Source: Achromobacter ruhlandii (GTDB lineage: Bacteria; Pseudomonadota; Gammaproteobacteria; Burkholderiales; Burkholderiaceae_B). From it: DNA of 64,000 nt. Of this stretch, positions 17,644 through 26,872 are shown piece by piece. The stretch is taken from positions 174,610 through 238,609 of the forward strand of contig NZ_CADIJL010000006.1 in the NCBI RefSeq assembly GCF_902859695.1, read 5' to 3'. Made by a program: the position numbers and the translations under genes. The notes below the pieces were generated by a model. The model was not told the origin of the DNA, did no database searches, and worked only from the letters and a program-made list of their open reading frames with translations. Within the stretch, counting starts at the first letter, position 1; the number at the start of each line of letters is the position of its first letter.

Positions 17644-18772
17644 GTGGCGGCAAAAAATAGGCGGATCCGCCTGGCTTGTAGGCGTACTCACCGCCTTTCT
17701 ACTCCTGCCTGGGGCAGGTCACACGCAAGCTACGGGGCGTGGATGCAGGTTGCTCGATGGCGGCGGCATCGTAACGTTCAGCCTGCCGCCCTCGATCAGT
17801 TTCGCGCTCGATCACCAGTTCATTCCGGGCTTTCCCATTTACATCAGCAGTCCCTATGAATTCAGGTACCGTTGCACCAACAGTCCCAATTTAACGAGGC
17901 GGGCGGCCATCTCGATCCTGGGCGATTTCGGCCCGATCCGGCAAGCCTTGCGGGATGCATCGTTGAGCGTGGCGGTCGTCTATGACAGTCTTGAAAAGGG
18001 GATCTGGAATCCGGACCCCACGGCGGCAGCCTGTTCACCTTTTTTCAGCGTCGATGATCCGTATCAAGGCGACTCAGGGGAGCGCCTTGGGCGCATCTTC
18101 CTGCTCCTGTATGCCGAAAAATCCGTGACCCGCCCCTTGCGCGTGTTCCTGCCGCCCTCGTTCGCGTTCAAATTGATCGCTGACGAAACCGCCGGGGGCG
18201 ATCCGGGCATCTTTCTCAATTCCACTGCCTCGCGCTTCCAGTTCATCCCCTCTTGCGTAGGCGCGGTCAACGTCGACAACACGGTCACCTTCGACACTGC
18301 CCTGACCACGGTCAACTACAACGGCAAGTTGCCGCAGGCCAAGCCGTTCAATGTAACGACCCGCATGAATAGTCCCGCCTGCCCGGGACTGGAGGGGTTG
18401 ACCAGCCCGCCGTCCACCAACAACCCCCTGGACGAGTTGTATCTACGCACGGCGGTGGCGTTCTTGCCACAAAGCGGTGAGCGTACCGATCTTCTGGATC
18501 AGACGATCTATCTGAAGAATGCCGACGGCCAGGAAAACGGCCTGAAGCTGACCATCACCAATCAGGCCAATCAGACGGTTACGCTTGGCGCGCTTCCTGC
18601 CGATGACCACGGCACATTCCCCTGCCGCTACAACGGCAATCTAGGGGGGCTCCTGCATGGCGCCACGTTGTCGCAGACGCAGACGTATACCGCGCACCTG
18701 GAGCGAACCACCGCCGAATTGAAAGCCGGCAAGTTCAGCACCCAGGTGCTGGTCAAGGTGACCTGGTTCTGA
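17644..18772 (+). CDS. fimbrial-adhesin-like exported protein, start out of frame by one base
   Basis: The long frame covers about 350 codons ending at 18772. Read back in that frame, it gives a good signal peptide (GSAWLVGVLTAFLLLPGAG, cleavage near HTQA) but contains no ATG, GTG or TTG before a stop at 17606. A GTG at 17644 with GGGAG upstream lies in the adjacent frame and joins the signal peptide exactly if the A6 run (17652-17657) is five A long. The C-terminal third (LTITNQANQTVTLGALP, FSTQVLVKVTWF, paired Cys) looks like a fimbrial pilin/tip-adhesin domain. No chaperone or usher is nearby. Slippage, phase variation, sequencing error and decay are all possible. Confidence 0.65.
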
Positions 18773-18813
18773 TCGGTCGCGCGCGAAGATTGCCTGACGC
18801 GGCGAGGTTCGGC

Positions 18814-19431
18814 TCAGGTCGTGGTGCCCGTGTCATAGCACCGCCCATGATCCTCGCAGTCCGCGCAGCCGGGCGCGGCGGCCAGGGGTAGGTCGGCATG
18901 CGCAAACGCGGCATAGGCCAGGAATTTCTTCCACCGCAGGTTTTGCGTATTGCGCGCCACCAGGCCGGGGTAGTGGCGGGTCAGCAGCGCGGTGACGTCC
19001 TCGCGGCCGCCCAGCCCCAGGTCGCGCCACAGGTGATCCGGGCGCAGGCAGGCGTGCGCCAGCACGCTGGTGACCCAGGGCGTGGTCGCGGCCGGTCCGC
19101 TGCAGGCGTCGAGCAGCATGCGCAGCAGGCGCGTGAAATCCGGCCGCGGGTTGGCCAGGCCGCGCGCCGCGTAGGCGAGCAATTGCGCCCGCAGGGCGGC
19201 AAGCGTCGCGTTTGAGCCTGCCTGCGCGTCGGGAAACAGGCTGGCGAGCACCCCGGCCAATTCGGCGGGAGCCAGGCCGGTGCGGGCCAGGTCGCCGTGC
19301 GCCAGGCTCTTGCCGATCACCGTGGCGAAAAAGCGCGCATCGGGCTGATCGGGCGACGCATGCGCCAACAGCGCACAGGCCAGGGCATCGATATCCCGGG
19401 CGGTGGGGGCGGCGATCAGGACGGCATCCAT
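18814..19431 (-). CDS. nifQ: NifQ-like protein
   Basis: A 205-residue NifQ homologue. The family core is visible in HACLRPDHLWRDLGLGGRED, HYPGLVARNTQNLRWKKFL and the C-terminal Cys cluster GCADCEDHGRC. NifQ carries a molybdenum-iron-sulfur cluster and donates Mo to nitrogenase cofactor synthesis. The usual CX4CX2CX5C is reduced here to CX2CX5C (Cys189, 192, 198); the first Cys is Ala. No nif gene is nearby, so it is probably a Mo-handling protein outside nitrogen fixation, or a relic. Confidence 0.8.
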   Translation of the reverse strand: MDAVLIAAPTARDIDALACALLAHASPDQPDARFFATVIGKSLAHGDLARTGLAPAELAGVLASLFPDAQAGSNATLAALRAQLLAYAARGLANPRPDFTRLLRMLLDACSGPAATTPWVTSVLAHACLRPDHLWRDLGLGGREDVTALLTRHYPGLVARNTQNLRWKKFLAYAAFAHADLPLAAAPGCADCEDHGRCYDTGTTT

Positions 19432-19574
19432 GGGCGGCTCGCGGTGCTAAGGTGAAAAATTCGTTATGAGCCGAAATATATAACGAATGGGGAAGAGAGG
19501 CGTCTGCGCCGCGTCAAACCTGCCGGGATCAAGGGCGCGGCCGTGCGCGGAAAGTGGGATGCGTCCGGGCGGCG

Positions 19575-20000
19575 TCAGGCCAGCCCGGGCCAGCTCGCCA
19601 CTGCCACGCCCGCCGCCAACAGCAGGCACAGTGGCGAATAGACGCGGGTATCCAGGCGGGCGAAAGGGTCTTCGCCCTTGCGCTTGAAGAAACCGACGCA
19701 GCGAAAATCGCCGATGGCGCGCGCCAGCAGGCCCAGCGCCACGGCCATGCCCAGCCACGGCAGCCAGCGCTGGGGCGGCGCGGTCACCAGGCCGCCATTG
19801 GCGGCCGTGATCCAGGCGCAGCCGATCAGCGCCGCGGCCACGGCCAGCGTGCCCAGCGGCGACGGTCGGAACAGCGGTTGGCCATCCTGGATCGGCAGCG
19901 CCGCCCGGTGCGCCAGCCGCCCGCCGGCTGCCCAGTAGGCGTGCCACAGTCCGAGCACCACGAAGACGATGGCCGTGATGGCGGCGGCGATGGCTTGCAT
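19575..20000 (-). CDS. DUF3995-type small integral membrane protein
   Basis: A 141-residue protein with four hydrophobic helices (starting MQAIAAAITAIVFVVLGLWH) and a conserved-looking loop RAIGDFRCVGFFKRKGEDPF, YSPLCLLL. This matches the DUF3995 membrane family; no function is known. The start at 20000 begins directly with the first helix. It is a lone gene between nifQ and the cyo terminators. Confidence 0.7.
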   Translation of the reverse strand: MQAIAAAITAIVFVVLGLWHAYWAAGGRLAHRAALPIQDGQPLFRPSPLGTLAVAAALIGCAWITAANGGLVTAPPQRWLPWLGMAVALGLLARAIGDFRCVGFFKRKGEDPFARLDTRVYSPLCLLLAAGVAVASWPGLA

Positions 20001-20090
20001 GCGGATTCCCGGGGGGCGATTCTGCGATGGCGCGAGTATGCCAAAGAAAGCAGCGCCGCGCTTCGTCAGGCCGCGGCCACGGCAGGGCGC

Positions 20091-20119
20091 AAAAAAAGCC
20101 GTCCCGATAGCGTGACGGC
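20091..20119 (-). terminator. second terminator downstream of cyoABCD
   Basis: On the minus strand GCCGTC and GACGGC form a six-base stem around a ten-base loop, followed by a run of seven T (A at 20091-20097). It lies just past the stronger hairpin at 20125-20151. Confidence 0.7.
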
Positions 20120-20124
20120 CTTCC

Positions 20125-20151
20125 AAAAAAACAGGCGCCTCGCGGCGCCTG
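20125..20151 (-). terminator. Rho-independent terminator of cyoABCD
   Basis: A perfect eight-base stem (CAGGCGCC / GGCGCCTG) with a four-base loop precedes seven T on the minus strand (A at 20125-20131). It begins 24 bases after the cyoD stop. Two tandem terminators insulate the operon. Confidence 0.92.
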
Positions 20152-20175
20152 TGTGTCGTCATTGGATGACGGGTC

Positions 20176-20526
20176 TTACATGGCGTGGCCCATGTTGACG
20201 TTCATGTTGTACAGCACCCAGGCCGAACCCCCGACGATGATGGCGATGATCATCACGGTGAAGACGAACGTGGCCAGGTTGTCGCGGGCCGATTTCGAAG
20301 CGCCCATGTGCAGGAAGTACACCAGCTGCACCAGCAGCTGGAGCACGCACAGCGCCACCACGCCGATGATGGTGATGGTGTGGGACAGCGCGCCGCTCAT
20401 CACCAGGCCGAACGAGCCGAAGGTGAGCAGGAGCGAGAGCACGAAACCGATGATGTAGGACTTCAGGCTGCCGTGGTCGGCGGCGTGATCGTCGTGGCCG
20501 TGTGCGGCCGCAGCGGAGTGCGACAT
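20176..20526 (-). CDS. cyoD: cytochrome bo3 quinol oxidase subunit IV
   Basis: A 116-residue protein with a His-rich cytoplasmic N-terminus and three transmembrane helices (SLKSYIIGFVLSLLLTFGSF, ITIIGVVALCVLQLLVQLVY, FVFTVMIIAIIVGGSAWVLY), the standard CyoD layout. It assists assembly of the oxidase, including CuB loading in subunit I. Its ATG overlaps the cyoC stop by one base (TGATG). It is the last gene of the operon. Confidence 0.96.
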   Translation of the reverse strand: MSHSAAAAHGHDDHAADHGSLKSYIIGFVLSLLLTFGSFGLVMSGALSHTITIIGVVALCVLQLLVQLVYFLHMGASKSARDNLATFVFTVMIIAIIVGGSAWVLYNMNVNMGHAM

Positions 20527-21140
20527 CAGAGGGCTCCCAGAAGATAGACGAAGGTGAAGACGCAGATCCAGACGATGTCCAGGAAGTGCCAGAACAGGCT
20601 CAGGCACGCCAGACGACGCTTGTTGATCGAGTCCAGGCCATGGCGGCGGATCATGTCGATCATGACGACGATCCAGATCAGGCCGAACGTCACGTGCAGG
20701 CCGTGCGTGCCGATCAGCGTGAAGAACGCCGACAGGTAGGCGCTGCGGCCGGGGCCCGCGCCTTCGGTGATCAGGTGATGGAATTCATAGACTTCCATCG
20801 CGATGAAGCCCGCGCCGAACAGGAACGTGACCATCAACCAGCCGATTGCGCGGCTCTTGTTGTTGGCGTGGACGTTCAGGTTGGCCATGCCGAAAGTGAA
20901 GCTCGAGAACAGCAGCAACAGGGTTTCGACCAGGACGAACTTCAGGTCGAAGAGTTCCTTGCCGGTGGGGCCGCCCGCGGTGGCGTTGGCCAGCACCGCG
21001 AACGTCGCGAACAGCACCGAAAAGATCAGCAAGTCGCTCATGAGGTAGACCCAGAAACCGAAAACGGTCTTGGATCCATCGTCATGGTGCGCGTGATCGT
21101 CGTGACCCGCGTGGGGGTGAGTGGCTACGGCTTGAATCAT
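20526..21140 (-). CDS. cyoC: cytochrome bo3 quinol oxidase subunit III
   Basis: A 204-residue membrane protein with five helices. Diagnostic blocks are [24 protein letters not shown]-region equivalents ending in [12 protein letters not shown], and [19 protein letters not shown]. It is the structural subunit III of the proton-pumping quinol oxidase. The N-terminus has extra His/Asp residues. It starts three bases after the cyoB stop. Confidence 0.96.
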   Translation of the reverse strand: MIQAVATHPHAGHDDHAHHDDGSKTVFGFWVYLMSDLLIFSVLFATFAVLANATAGGPTGKELFDLKFVLVETLLLLFSSFTFGMANLNVHANNKSRAIGWLMVTFLFGAGFIAMEVYEFHHLITEGAGPGRSAYLSAFFTLIGTHGLHVTFGLIWIVVMIDMIRRHGLDSINKRRLACLSLFWHFLDIVWICVFTFVYLLGAL

Positions 21141-21143
21141 GGC

Positions 21144-23120
21144 TCAGGCGGCCTTCTGCATTTTTTCAAAGTGGGCGTTTTCGATGCGTTCGACTTCCGC
21201 GGCCGGGACCCAGTAGTCGACGTCGCGGTCATAGGCGCGGACGATGAACGAACCGATCATGCCGACGAAACCGACGATCGACAGCCACCAGATGTGCCAG
21301 ATCAGGGCAAAGCACATGACCAGGCCGAACGCGCCGATGAAGACGCCGGCGGCGGTGTTCTTCGGCATGTGGATGTCTTCGTACTTGGCCGGGCGCTTGT
21401 AGGCCTTGCCGTTCTGCTTGTCTTCCCAGAACTGGTCCAGTTCATCGACGTGAGGAACGTGGGCGAAGTTGTAGAAAGGCGCGGGCGACGAGATCGACCA
21501 TTCCAGGGTGCGGCCATCCCAGGGATCGCCGGTGATGTCCTGGTTCTGCTTGCGCTGGCGCACGGACACGAACACTTGCTGCAGCAGGAACCAGATGCCC
21601 AGCATGATCAGCGCGGCGCCGGCCAGGGCGACCAGCAGGTACGGCTGCCATTCGGGGTTGTCGTAGTGGTTCAGGCGACGCGTCATACCCTTGAAGCCCA
21701 GGATGTACAGGGGCATGAAGGCCAGGAAGAAGCCGACGAACCAGCAGTAGAACGAGTAGCGGCCCAGGCGTTCGTTCAGCTTGAAGCCGAAAGCCTTGGG
21801 GAACCAGTAGGTCATGCCGGCGATGCAACCGAACACCACGCCACCGATGATGGTGTTGTGGAAGTGGGCGATCAGGAACAGGCTGTTGTGCAGCACGAAC
21901 GACACGCCGGGGATGGCCAGCATCACGCCGGTCATGCCACCGATGACGAACACCAGCATGAAGCCCAGCGTCCACAGCACCGGCGTGGTGATGCGCAGGC
22001 GGCCGCGGTAGATGGTGAACAGCCAGTTGAAGATCTTCGCGCCCGTCGGGATCGAGATGATCATCGTGGCGATGCCGAAGAACGCGTTGACGTTGGCCCC
22101 CGCGCCCATGGTGAAGAAGTGGTGCAGCCAGACCAGGAACGACAGCACGCCGATGGCGGCCGTGGCGTAGACCATGGACTTGTAGCCGAACAGGGTCTTG
22201 CGGGCGAACGTGGCGACCACTTCGGAGTACACGCCGAAGGCCGGCAGCACCAGGATGTAGACCTCGGGGTGGCCCCAGATCCAGATCAGGTTCACGTACA
22301 TCATGACGTTGCCGCCCATGTCGTTCGTGAAGAAGTGCGTGCCCAGGTAGCGGTCCATCGTCAGCAGCGCCAGCGTGGCGGCCAGCACCGGGAAGGCGGC
22401 CACGATCAGGACGTTGGTGACCAGCGAGGTCCAGGTGAAGATCGGCATCTTCATCAGGGTCATGCCCGGCGCGCGCATGCGCAGGATGGTGACGATGAAG
22501 TTGATGCCGCTGAGTGTTGTTCCCAGCCCGGAGATCTGCAGCGCCCAGATGTAGTAATCCACCCCGACACTTGGGCTGTAGTCGAGCCCGGACAGCGGCG
22601 GATAGGCGAGCCAGCCGGTCGCGGCGAATTCACCGACGAACAGCGAGATCATCATCAGCGCGACGCCGGCGCCGAACAGCCAGAAGCTCAGCGAGTTCAG
22701 GAACGGGTAGGCCACGTCGCGGGCGCCGATCTGCAGCGGCACCACGATGTTCATCAGCCCGGTGATGAAGGGCATCGCCATGAAGAAAATCATGATGACG
22801 CCGTGGGCGGTGAAGATCTGGTCGTAGTGGTGCGGCGGCAGGAAGCCGGCGGAGTCGGCCGAGGCGACGGCCAACTGGGTACGCATCATGATGGCGTCGG
22901 CGAAGCCGCGCAGCAGCATGATCAGCGCGACGATGATGTACATCACGCCGATGCGCTTGTGGTCGACGGAGGTGAGCCATTCCGTCCAGAGGTACTTCCA
23001 CTTGCGGAAGTAGGTGATGGCGCCGAAGACCGCTAGGCCTCCCAGGCACACGGCGGCCAGCGTGACCATGACGATGGGTTCATGGTACGGAATGGCCTCG
23101 AGGGTGAGTTTCCCGAGCAT
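21144..23120 (-). CDS. cyoB: cytochrome bo3 quinol oxidase subunit I
   Basis: A 658-residue heme-copper oxidase subunit I with 15 helices. It holds the low-spin heme and the heme-CuB site: the CuB ligand region [17 protein letters not shown], the HHFFTMGAG pair, and the two heme ligands in [15 protein letters not shown]. It reduces O2 to water with electrons from ubiquinol and pumps protons. Its ATG overlaps the cyoA stop by one base. Confidence 0.98.
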   Translation of the reverse strand: MLGKLTLEAIPYHEPIVMVTLAAVCLGGLAVFGAITYFRKWKYLWTEWLTSVDHKRIGVMYIIVALIMLLRGFADAIMMRTQLAVASADSAGFLPPHHYDQIFTAHGVIMIFFMAMPFITGLMNIVVPLQIGARDVAYPFLNSLSFWLFGAGVALMMISLFVGEFAATGWLAYPPLSGLDYSPSVGVDYYIWALQISGLGTTLSGINFIVTILRMRAPGMTLMKMPIFTWTSLVTNVLIVAAFPVLAATLALLTMDRYLGTHFFTNDMGGNVMMYVNLIWIWGHPEVYILVLPAFGVYSEVVATFARKTLFGYKSMVYATAAIGVLSFLVWLHHFFTMGAGANVNAFFGIATMIISIPTGAKIFNWLFTIYRGRLRITTPVLWTLGFMLVFVIGGMTGVMLAIPGVSFVLHNSLFLIAHFHNTIIGGVVFGCIAGMTYWFPKAFGFKLNERLGRYSFYCWFVGFFLAFMPLYILGFKGMTRRLNHYDNPEWQPYLLVALAGAALIMLGIWFLLQQVFVSVRQRKQNQDITGDPWDGRTLEWSISSPAPFYNFAHVPHVDELDQFWEDKQNGKAYKRPAKYEDIHMPKNTAAGVFIGAFGLVMCFALIWHIWWLSIVGFVGMIGSFIVRAYDRDVDYWVPAAEVERIENAHFEKMQKAA

Positions 23121-24031
23121 TATTGAGTCAATCCTGCGACAAGATTATTCGACGTGGGGGTGCACGTGGCGTCGTCGACGCCGGCCATCTTGGACATGGT
23201 GCTGCCCAGGATGTAGTCGAACATGGACGGCGGCACCGAGGCGTACTTGGCGACCGGGTTGTGTTCGCTGCGCTTGGTCAGTTCCTGGTACACCGCCGGG
23301 GTCAGCGCGGTGCCGGAAGCCTTGGCTTCCTTGACCCAGTTGTCGAAACCTTCCTGCGACGTGGCGATGGCCTTGAAGCGCATGCCGGAGAAGCCGGCGC
23401 CGCTGTAGTTGGCCGAGATGCCGGCGTAGGTGCCGGGTTCGCGCGCGTTCAGGTGCAGCTTGGTCTCCATGCCGGCCATCGAGTAGATCTGGCTGCCCAG
23501 CTGGGGGATGAAGAACGAGTTCATGACCGAGGCCGAGGTGATCCGGAAATTGACCGGGACGTCGACCGGGAAGGCGATCTCGTTGACCGTGGCGATGTCG
23601 TACTCGGGGTAGATGAACAGCCACTTCCAATCCAGCGACACCACCTCGATGGTGACCGGCTTGTGCTCGGAGACGAGCGGCTTGTAGGGATCGAGCGCGT
23701 GCGTGGAGCGCCAGGTGATCACGGCGAGGATCGCCACGATGATACATGGCACGGTCCAGACCACGACTTCGATCGCCGTGGAGTGGGCCCACTTGGGCTG
23801 GTAGTCGGCTTTGGTATTGGATGCGCGGTATTTCCAGGCAAACGTCAGGATCATGATGATGACCGGGATCACCACCAGGAGCATCAGACCGGTTGCCGTG
23901 AACAGCAGGGTCTTTTCCTGAGCGCCAATGTCTCCCTTGGGGGAGAGGATTTCCATGTTGCAGCCGCCAAGCAGCATGACCGCGCCGACGCCAAAAATGC
24001 GCGTAAGGGTCGCAAGGAGGGGGTGTTTCAC
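23120..24031 (-). CDS. cyoA: cytochrome bo3 quinol oxidase subunit II (lipoprotein)
   Basis: A 303-residue subunit II. The GTG at 24031 with AAGG upstream gives a lipoprotein signal with lipobox LLGGC (Cys24), as in E. coli CyoA; a longer reading has no such signal. Two helices follow, then a cupredoxin domain ([20 protein letters not shown]) lacking the CuA cysteines, which marks it as a quinol oxidase and not a cytochrome c oxidase. It is the first cyo gene, 258 bases after regA. Confidence 0.95.
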   Translation of the reverse strand: MKHPLLATLTRIFGVGAVMLLGGCNMEILSPKGDIGAQEKTLLFTATGLMLLVVIPVIIMILTFAWKYRASNTKADYQPKWAHSTAIEVVVWTVPCIIVAILAVITWRSTHALDPYKPLVSEHKPVTIEVVSLDWKWLFIYPEYDIATVNEIAFPVDVPVNFRITSASVMNSFFIPQLGSQIYSMAGMETKLHLNAREPGTYAGISANYSGAGFSGMRFKAIATSQEGFDNWVKEAKASGTALTPAVYQELTKRSEHNPVAKYASVPPSMFDYILGSTMSKMAGVDDATCTPTSNNLVAGLTQ

Positions 24032-24130
24032 GTACAGCCTTGGATGGAAGGTGGGAAATGCTGCGGAGCAGCAGACTGGAATGCTGCTAGGCAGCAACGT
24101 CCATCCTATCGGTTTGACCTGGGTCAAGCG

Positions 24131-24147
24131 TGCGACGAATGGTCGCA
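24131..24147. promoter_or_regulatory. RegA-like box 1 upstream of cyoA
   Basis: TGCGAC-GAATG-GTCGCA is a perfect inverted repeat with a five-base centre. It contains GCGAC-N5-GTCGC, the general form of RegA/PrrA/RegR sites. It lies 100 bases upstream of the cyoA GTG. Confidence 0.6.
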
Positions 24148-24225
24148 TTGCCCAGCCGGCTTTTGCCCCCAAGGCCCCTGGTTAAGGGTTTTCCCAGGCG
24201 GGAGAGGGCTCCGCGGGGAAGGTGG

Positions 24226-24248
24226 GGGTGCGACGATATGTCGCACCC
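24226..24248. promoter_or_regulatory. RegA-like box 2 between regA and cyoA
   Basis: GGGTGCGAC-GATAT-GTCGCACCC has nine-base perfect arms. Its core GCGACGATATGTCGC fits the published RegR box GNGRCRTTNNGNCGC at every specified position except one. Spacing and position suggest control of cyoABCD by the adjacent RegA. A weaker TGCGA/TCGTA pair follows near 24265. Confidence 0.65.
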
Positions 24249-24289
24249 GCACAAAGCAGGATTGTTGCGATGTGTCGTATCCGCGCCAA

Positions 24290-24844
24290 TCAGTCGACCA
24301 GGACCTCGCGTTCCGGCCCCGGTTTCTTGGCCAATTTGCGCTGCAGGGAGCGCCGGTGCATGCCCAGCAGGCGGGCGGCGGCCGAGACGTTGCCGCCGGT
24401 CTCGTGCAGGGCCTGGTGGATGTGTTCCCATTCTAGGCGGTGCAACGGCGTCATGGTGCTTTCGATGGTAACGGTTTCCGGCTTCACCAGGCCCAGGGTG
24501 CGCAGGATCATCGGCGCGGTGGCGGGCTTGGGCAGGTAGTCGTCGGCGCCGCGCTTGATGGCCTCGACCGCGGTGGCCACGCTGGCGTAGCCGGTGACCA
24601 GCAGGATGCGCATGTCGGCGCGCAGGGCTCGAAGGGGACGGATCAGGGTGAGGCCCGAATCCTCGCCCAGGCGCAGGTCGACCAGCGCGAAGGCGGGGCG
24701 GATCTCTTCGGCCACGCGCAGCGCCTCGGCGATGCCGGTGGCGGTTCGGGTTTCGAGGCCGCGGCGCGACAGGCTGCGCTGCAGGGTGCGCACGTAGAGC
24801 TCGTCGTCGTCGATCAGCAGGCCAAGATCGGTGGGATTCAACAT
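24290..24844 (-). CDS. regA: RegA/PrrA-family redox response regulator
   Basis: A 184-residue response regulator of the RegA/ActR/PrrA/RoxR family. The receiver (1-120) has the acidic pocket IDDDE and phosphoacceptor Asp56 in ALVDLRLG. The C-terminal Fis-type helix-turn-helix (NVSAAARLLGMHRRSLQRKL) is the family hallmark. It activates respiratory genes according to redox state. It begins one base after the regB stop. Confidence 0.93.
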   Translation of the reverse strand: MLNPTDLGLLIDDDELYVRTLQRSLSRRGLETRTATGIAEALRVAEEIRPAFALVDLRLGEDSGLTLIRPLRALRADMRILLVTGYASVATAVEAIKRGADDYLPKPATAPMILRTLGLVKPETVTIESTMTPLHRLEWEHIHQALHETGGNVSAAARLLGMHRRSLQRKLAKKPGPEREVLVD

Positions 24845-24845
24845 A

Positions 24846-26048
24846 TCAGGTCCCGGGAGTGCCGAGAGGCAAATAAAAACGGATGCGGGTGCCGCCGCCA
24901 TCGGCCGCGGTCATGGTCATTTCGCCGCCCAGCTGCTCGACGGTGGCGTGCGACAGGGCCAGGCCGACGCCCAGGCCGCCGGGCTTGCCACTGTTGAACA
25001 GGCTGGTGGCCGGCAGTAGCGTGTGGTCGGGGTCGAAGCCGCCGCCATAGTCGCGCACTTCGCCGCGCAGGGCTCCATAACCGTATTCCAGGTGCAGGTC
25101 CACGCGCGGCTCGTTGGCGGCTTCGCCGGCATCGGCCGCGTTGTTCAGCAGGGCCTGCAGCAGGTGGGCGATGGCCGGATCGACCCGCAGGCTGGCGGGC
25201 AGCGTGCCCGACCGGCGCAGGTCGATGGTCGGCCGGATCAGGCGCCATTGCCCCACCACGCGCACCAGGTCCACGGCGGTTGGGACCGCCAGATTGCGAA
25301 TCCGTTCCCGGCACAGGGCCAGCAGCTGGCTGAGCGTGGCGACGTCCTGCTTGAGGTCGGGCTCCTTGACCTCGGCGGCGATCTCGTCGGCCAGCAGGGT
25401 CATGGTGGCCAGCGGGGTGTTCAGTTCGTGCGCCATGGCGGCGGCGTGGGTGGCCAGGGCGACGATGCCCTCGTTGCGGGTGAAGCGCTCGCGCAGCCGC
25501 GCCAGTTCGCGCTCGCGCGCCCGCAGGTCGGCCGCCAGGCGGGTGGTGAACACCAGCACCACCACCACGGAAATCAGGAAGTTGGCGGCCAGGCCCCATA
25601 GCAGCAGGGTGTGGGTGTTGAGGTCGCCGCGCAGCGGCTGGCCGAAGATGGCGGCGGCGAAATAACCGGAGATGCCCGCCAGCGCCGCCGACAGCGCCCA
25701 GTTGCGCGGCAGCGCCAGCGCCGCCAGGGCGGTGAGGATCAGGAACATCATGCCGAACGGATTGCTCAGGCCGCCGCTCCAGCCCACCATCCAGGCCAGC
25801 ACCGCCATGTCCACCAGCAAGTGGCCGAAAGCGGTGGCGTGGGACAGGTCGCGGCTGTGGCGCAGCCGCAGGCTGGCGTAGACGTTGAAGCCGATCAGCA
25901 CGCCCACGCCGATCCACAGCGGCTCCAGCGGCAGGGCCAAGCCGAGCACGGCGCTGGCCACCAGGATGGTGGCGGCCTGGCCCGCGATGGCGAGCCAGCG
26001 CAGGCTGCAGAGGGTACGCAGGAAGGAAAAGGCGGAACTACCGGGCAT
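24846..26048 (-). CDS. regB: RegB/PrrB-family redox-sensing histidine kinase
   Basis: A 400-residue membrane kinase with six N-terminal helices. The quinone-sensing heptapeptide GGLSNPF (residues 92-98) matches the family motif GGXXNPF. The phospho-His is His207 in AMAHELNTPLA, and Cys246 in LALCRERI sits where the redox-active Cys of RegB lies. The ATPase has N (LLNNAADAG) and G (GLGVGLALSH) boxes. With RegA it should report ubiquinone redox state; the downstream quinol oxidase is the obvious target. Confidence 0.93.
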   Translation of the reverse strand: MPGSSAFSFLRTLCSLRWLAIAGQAATILVASAVLGLALPLEPLWIGVGVLIGFNVYASLRLRHSRDLSHATAFGHLLVDMAVLAWMVGWSGGLSNPFGMMFLILTALAALALPRNWALSAALAGISGYFAAAIFGQPLRGDLNTHTLLLWGLAANFLISVVVVLVFTTRLAADLRARERELARLRERFTRNEGIVALATHAAAMAHELNTPLATMTLLADEIAAEVKEPDLKQDVATLSQLLALCRERIRNLAVPTAVDLVRVVGQWRLIRPTIDLRRSGTLPASLRVDPAIAHLLQALLNNAADAGEAANEPRVDLHLEYGYGALRGEVRDYGGGFDPDHTLLPATSLFNSGKPGGLGVGLALSHATVEQLGGEMTMTAADGGGTRIRFYLPLGTPGT

Positions 26049-26231
26049 ATCCAGACACAGGGTTGCCGGTCTATCGCCGGCGGATCAGGCGCCCGGCTGC
26101 GCGGAACGCTGGCATCCGGGGCGGCGTGGGGCGCCGCGCTGCCGCCGGGCCCCGCGAGGCCGCCGGCGGCGGATGTGTGCTGGCATTGTATGAGGAATCA
26201 GGACGGACCGCAGGTTGCGGTGTGTCCCTTA

Positions 26232-26609
26232 TTATTGAATGTCGGACCTGCCGCTGTGGGCCATGGGCATCGGCGGATAGCTTTCCTGGTCGGACGCCAT
26301 CTGCCCTTGCATTTCGGCGGTCTGGAGTTCCTGTTCGACCTGGGCGCGGCTTTCCCCTGGGCCGGTGGCGGCGATGGCGGGCGGGTAGTCTTCCTGGCCG
26401 AAGGTGTATTGGCCATCGGCCTTGGACCGCGCCAGTTCCGCCGCGACCTGATCGGCGGTCTTGGCCGTCGGGGCGGGGTAGCTGACACGCCAGTCGCCGT
26501 ACAGATCGCGCTTGTACTGGGCGGCCGGGGCCTGGGCCTGCTGGGCTTGCACGGTTGCGGCGGCGGTCAGGCCGGCGCAGAGCAACAAGGTGGCTGTCAA
26601 TGTCTTCAT
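26232..26609 (-). CDS. DUF4148-like exported protein
   Basis: A 125-residue protein with signal peptide MKTLTATLLLCAGLTAAATV (cleavage near VQAQ). Repeated segments YGDWRVSYPAPTAKTADQVA, GQEDYPPAIAATGP and DQESYPPMPMAH alternate with helical QVxxEL linkers, a divergent DUF4148 layout like the protein at 14351. Function is unknown. Its leader holds a short hairpin (CGGCCTG-AAGG-CAGGCCG, 26636-26653). Confidence 0.75.
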   Translation of the reverse strand: MKTLTATLLLCAGLTAAATVQAQQAQAPAAQYKRDLYGDWRVSYPAPTAKTADQVAAELARSKADGQYTFGQEDYPPAIAATGPGESRAQVEQELQTAEMQGQMASDQESYPPMPMAHSGRSDIQ

Positions 26610-26803
26610 GAAACGCTCCTGGCAATCAAAGCAAACGGCCTGAAGGCAGGCCGCGCCGTCGTCCCCGCTGCGGCTTGGGGGCGATTTCCTGGGATGCGGG
26701 CGATGCGCGCCGGAGCGTGGCGCGGCCGCGCTCCCGGCTTTTTCAATTCGACCGGGCGCGGGCCAAGGCGTTGCAGGAAACGTGGGTCGTCTTGCAAACA
26801 GCC

Positions 26804-26861
26804 ATTTCAAGCTTGAAATACAGGTGTCAATCTGCTTGCGGGGATGTGGCCCCTGTATTTC
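26804..26861. repeat. nested palindromes after the PCuAC gene
   Basis: ATTTCAAGCTTGAAAT (26804-26819) is a perfect 16-base palindrome. Overlapping it, GAAATACAGG (26815-26824) is repeated inverted as CCTGTATTTC (26852-26861) across 27 bases. The block lies in the 263-base gap between the copper chaperone and the DUF4148 gene and could be an operator or an RNA fold. There is no T-run, so it is not an obvious terminator. Confidence 0.6.
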
Positions 26862-26872
26862 ACCGCAAGGCT

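Noticed and set aside
20502..23036. Very long plus-strand open frame over cyoB and cyoC
   Set aside because: It is a His/Asp/Gln-rich mirror of the strongly conserved oxidase genes on the other strand, with no ribosome site or domain; such frames are common in GC-rich DNA.
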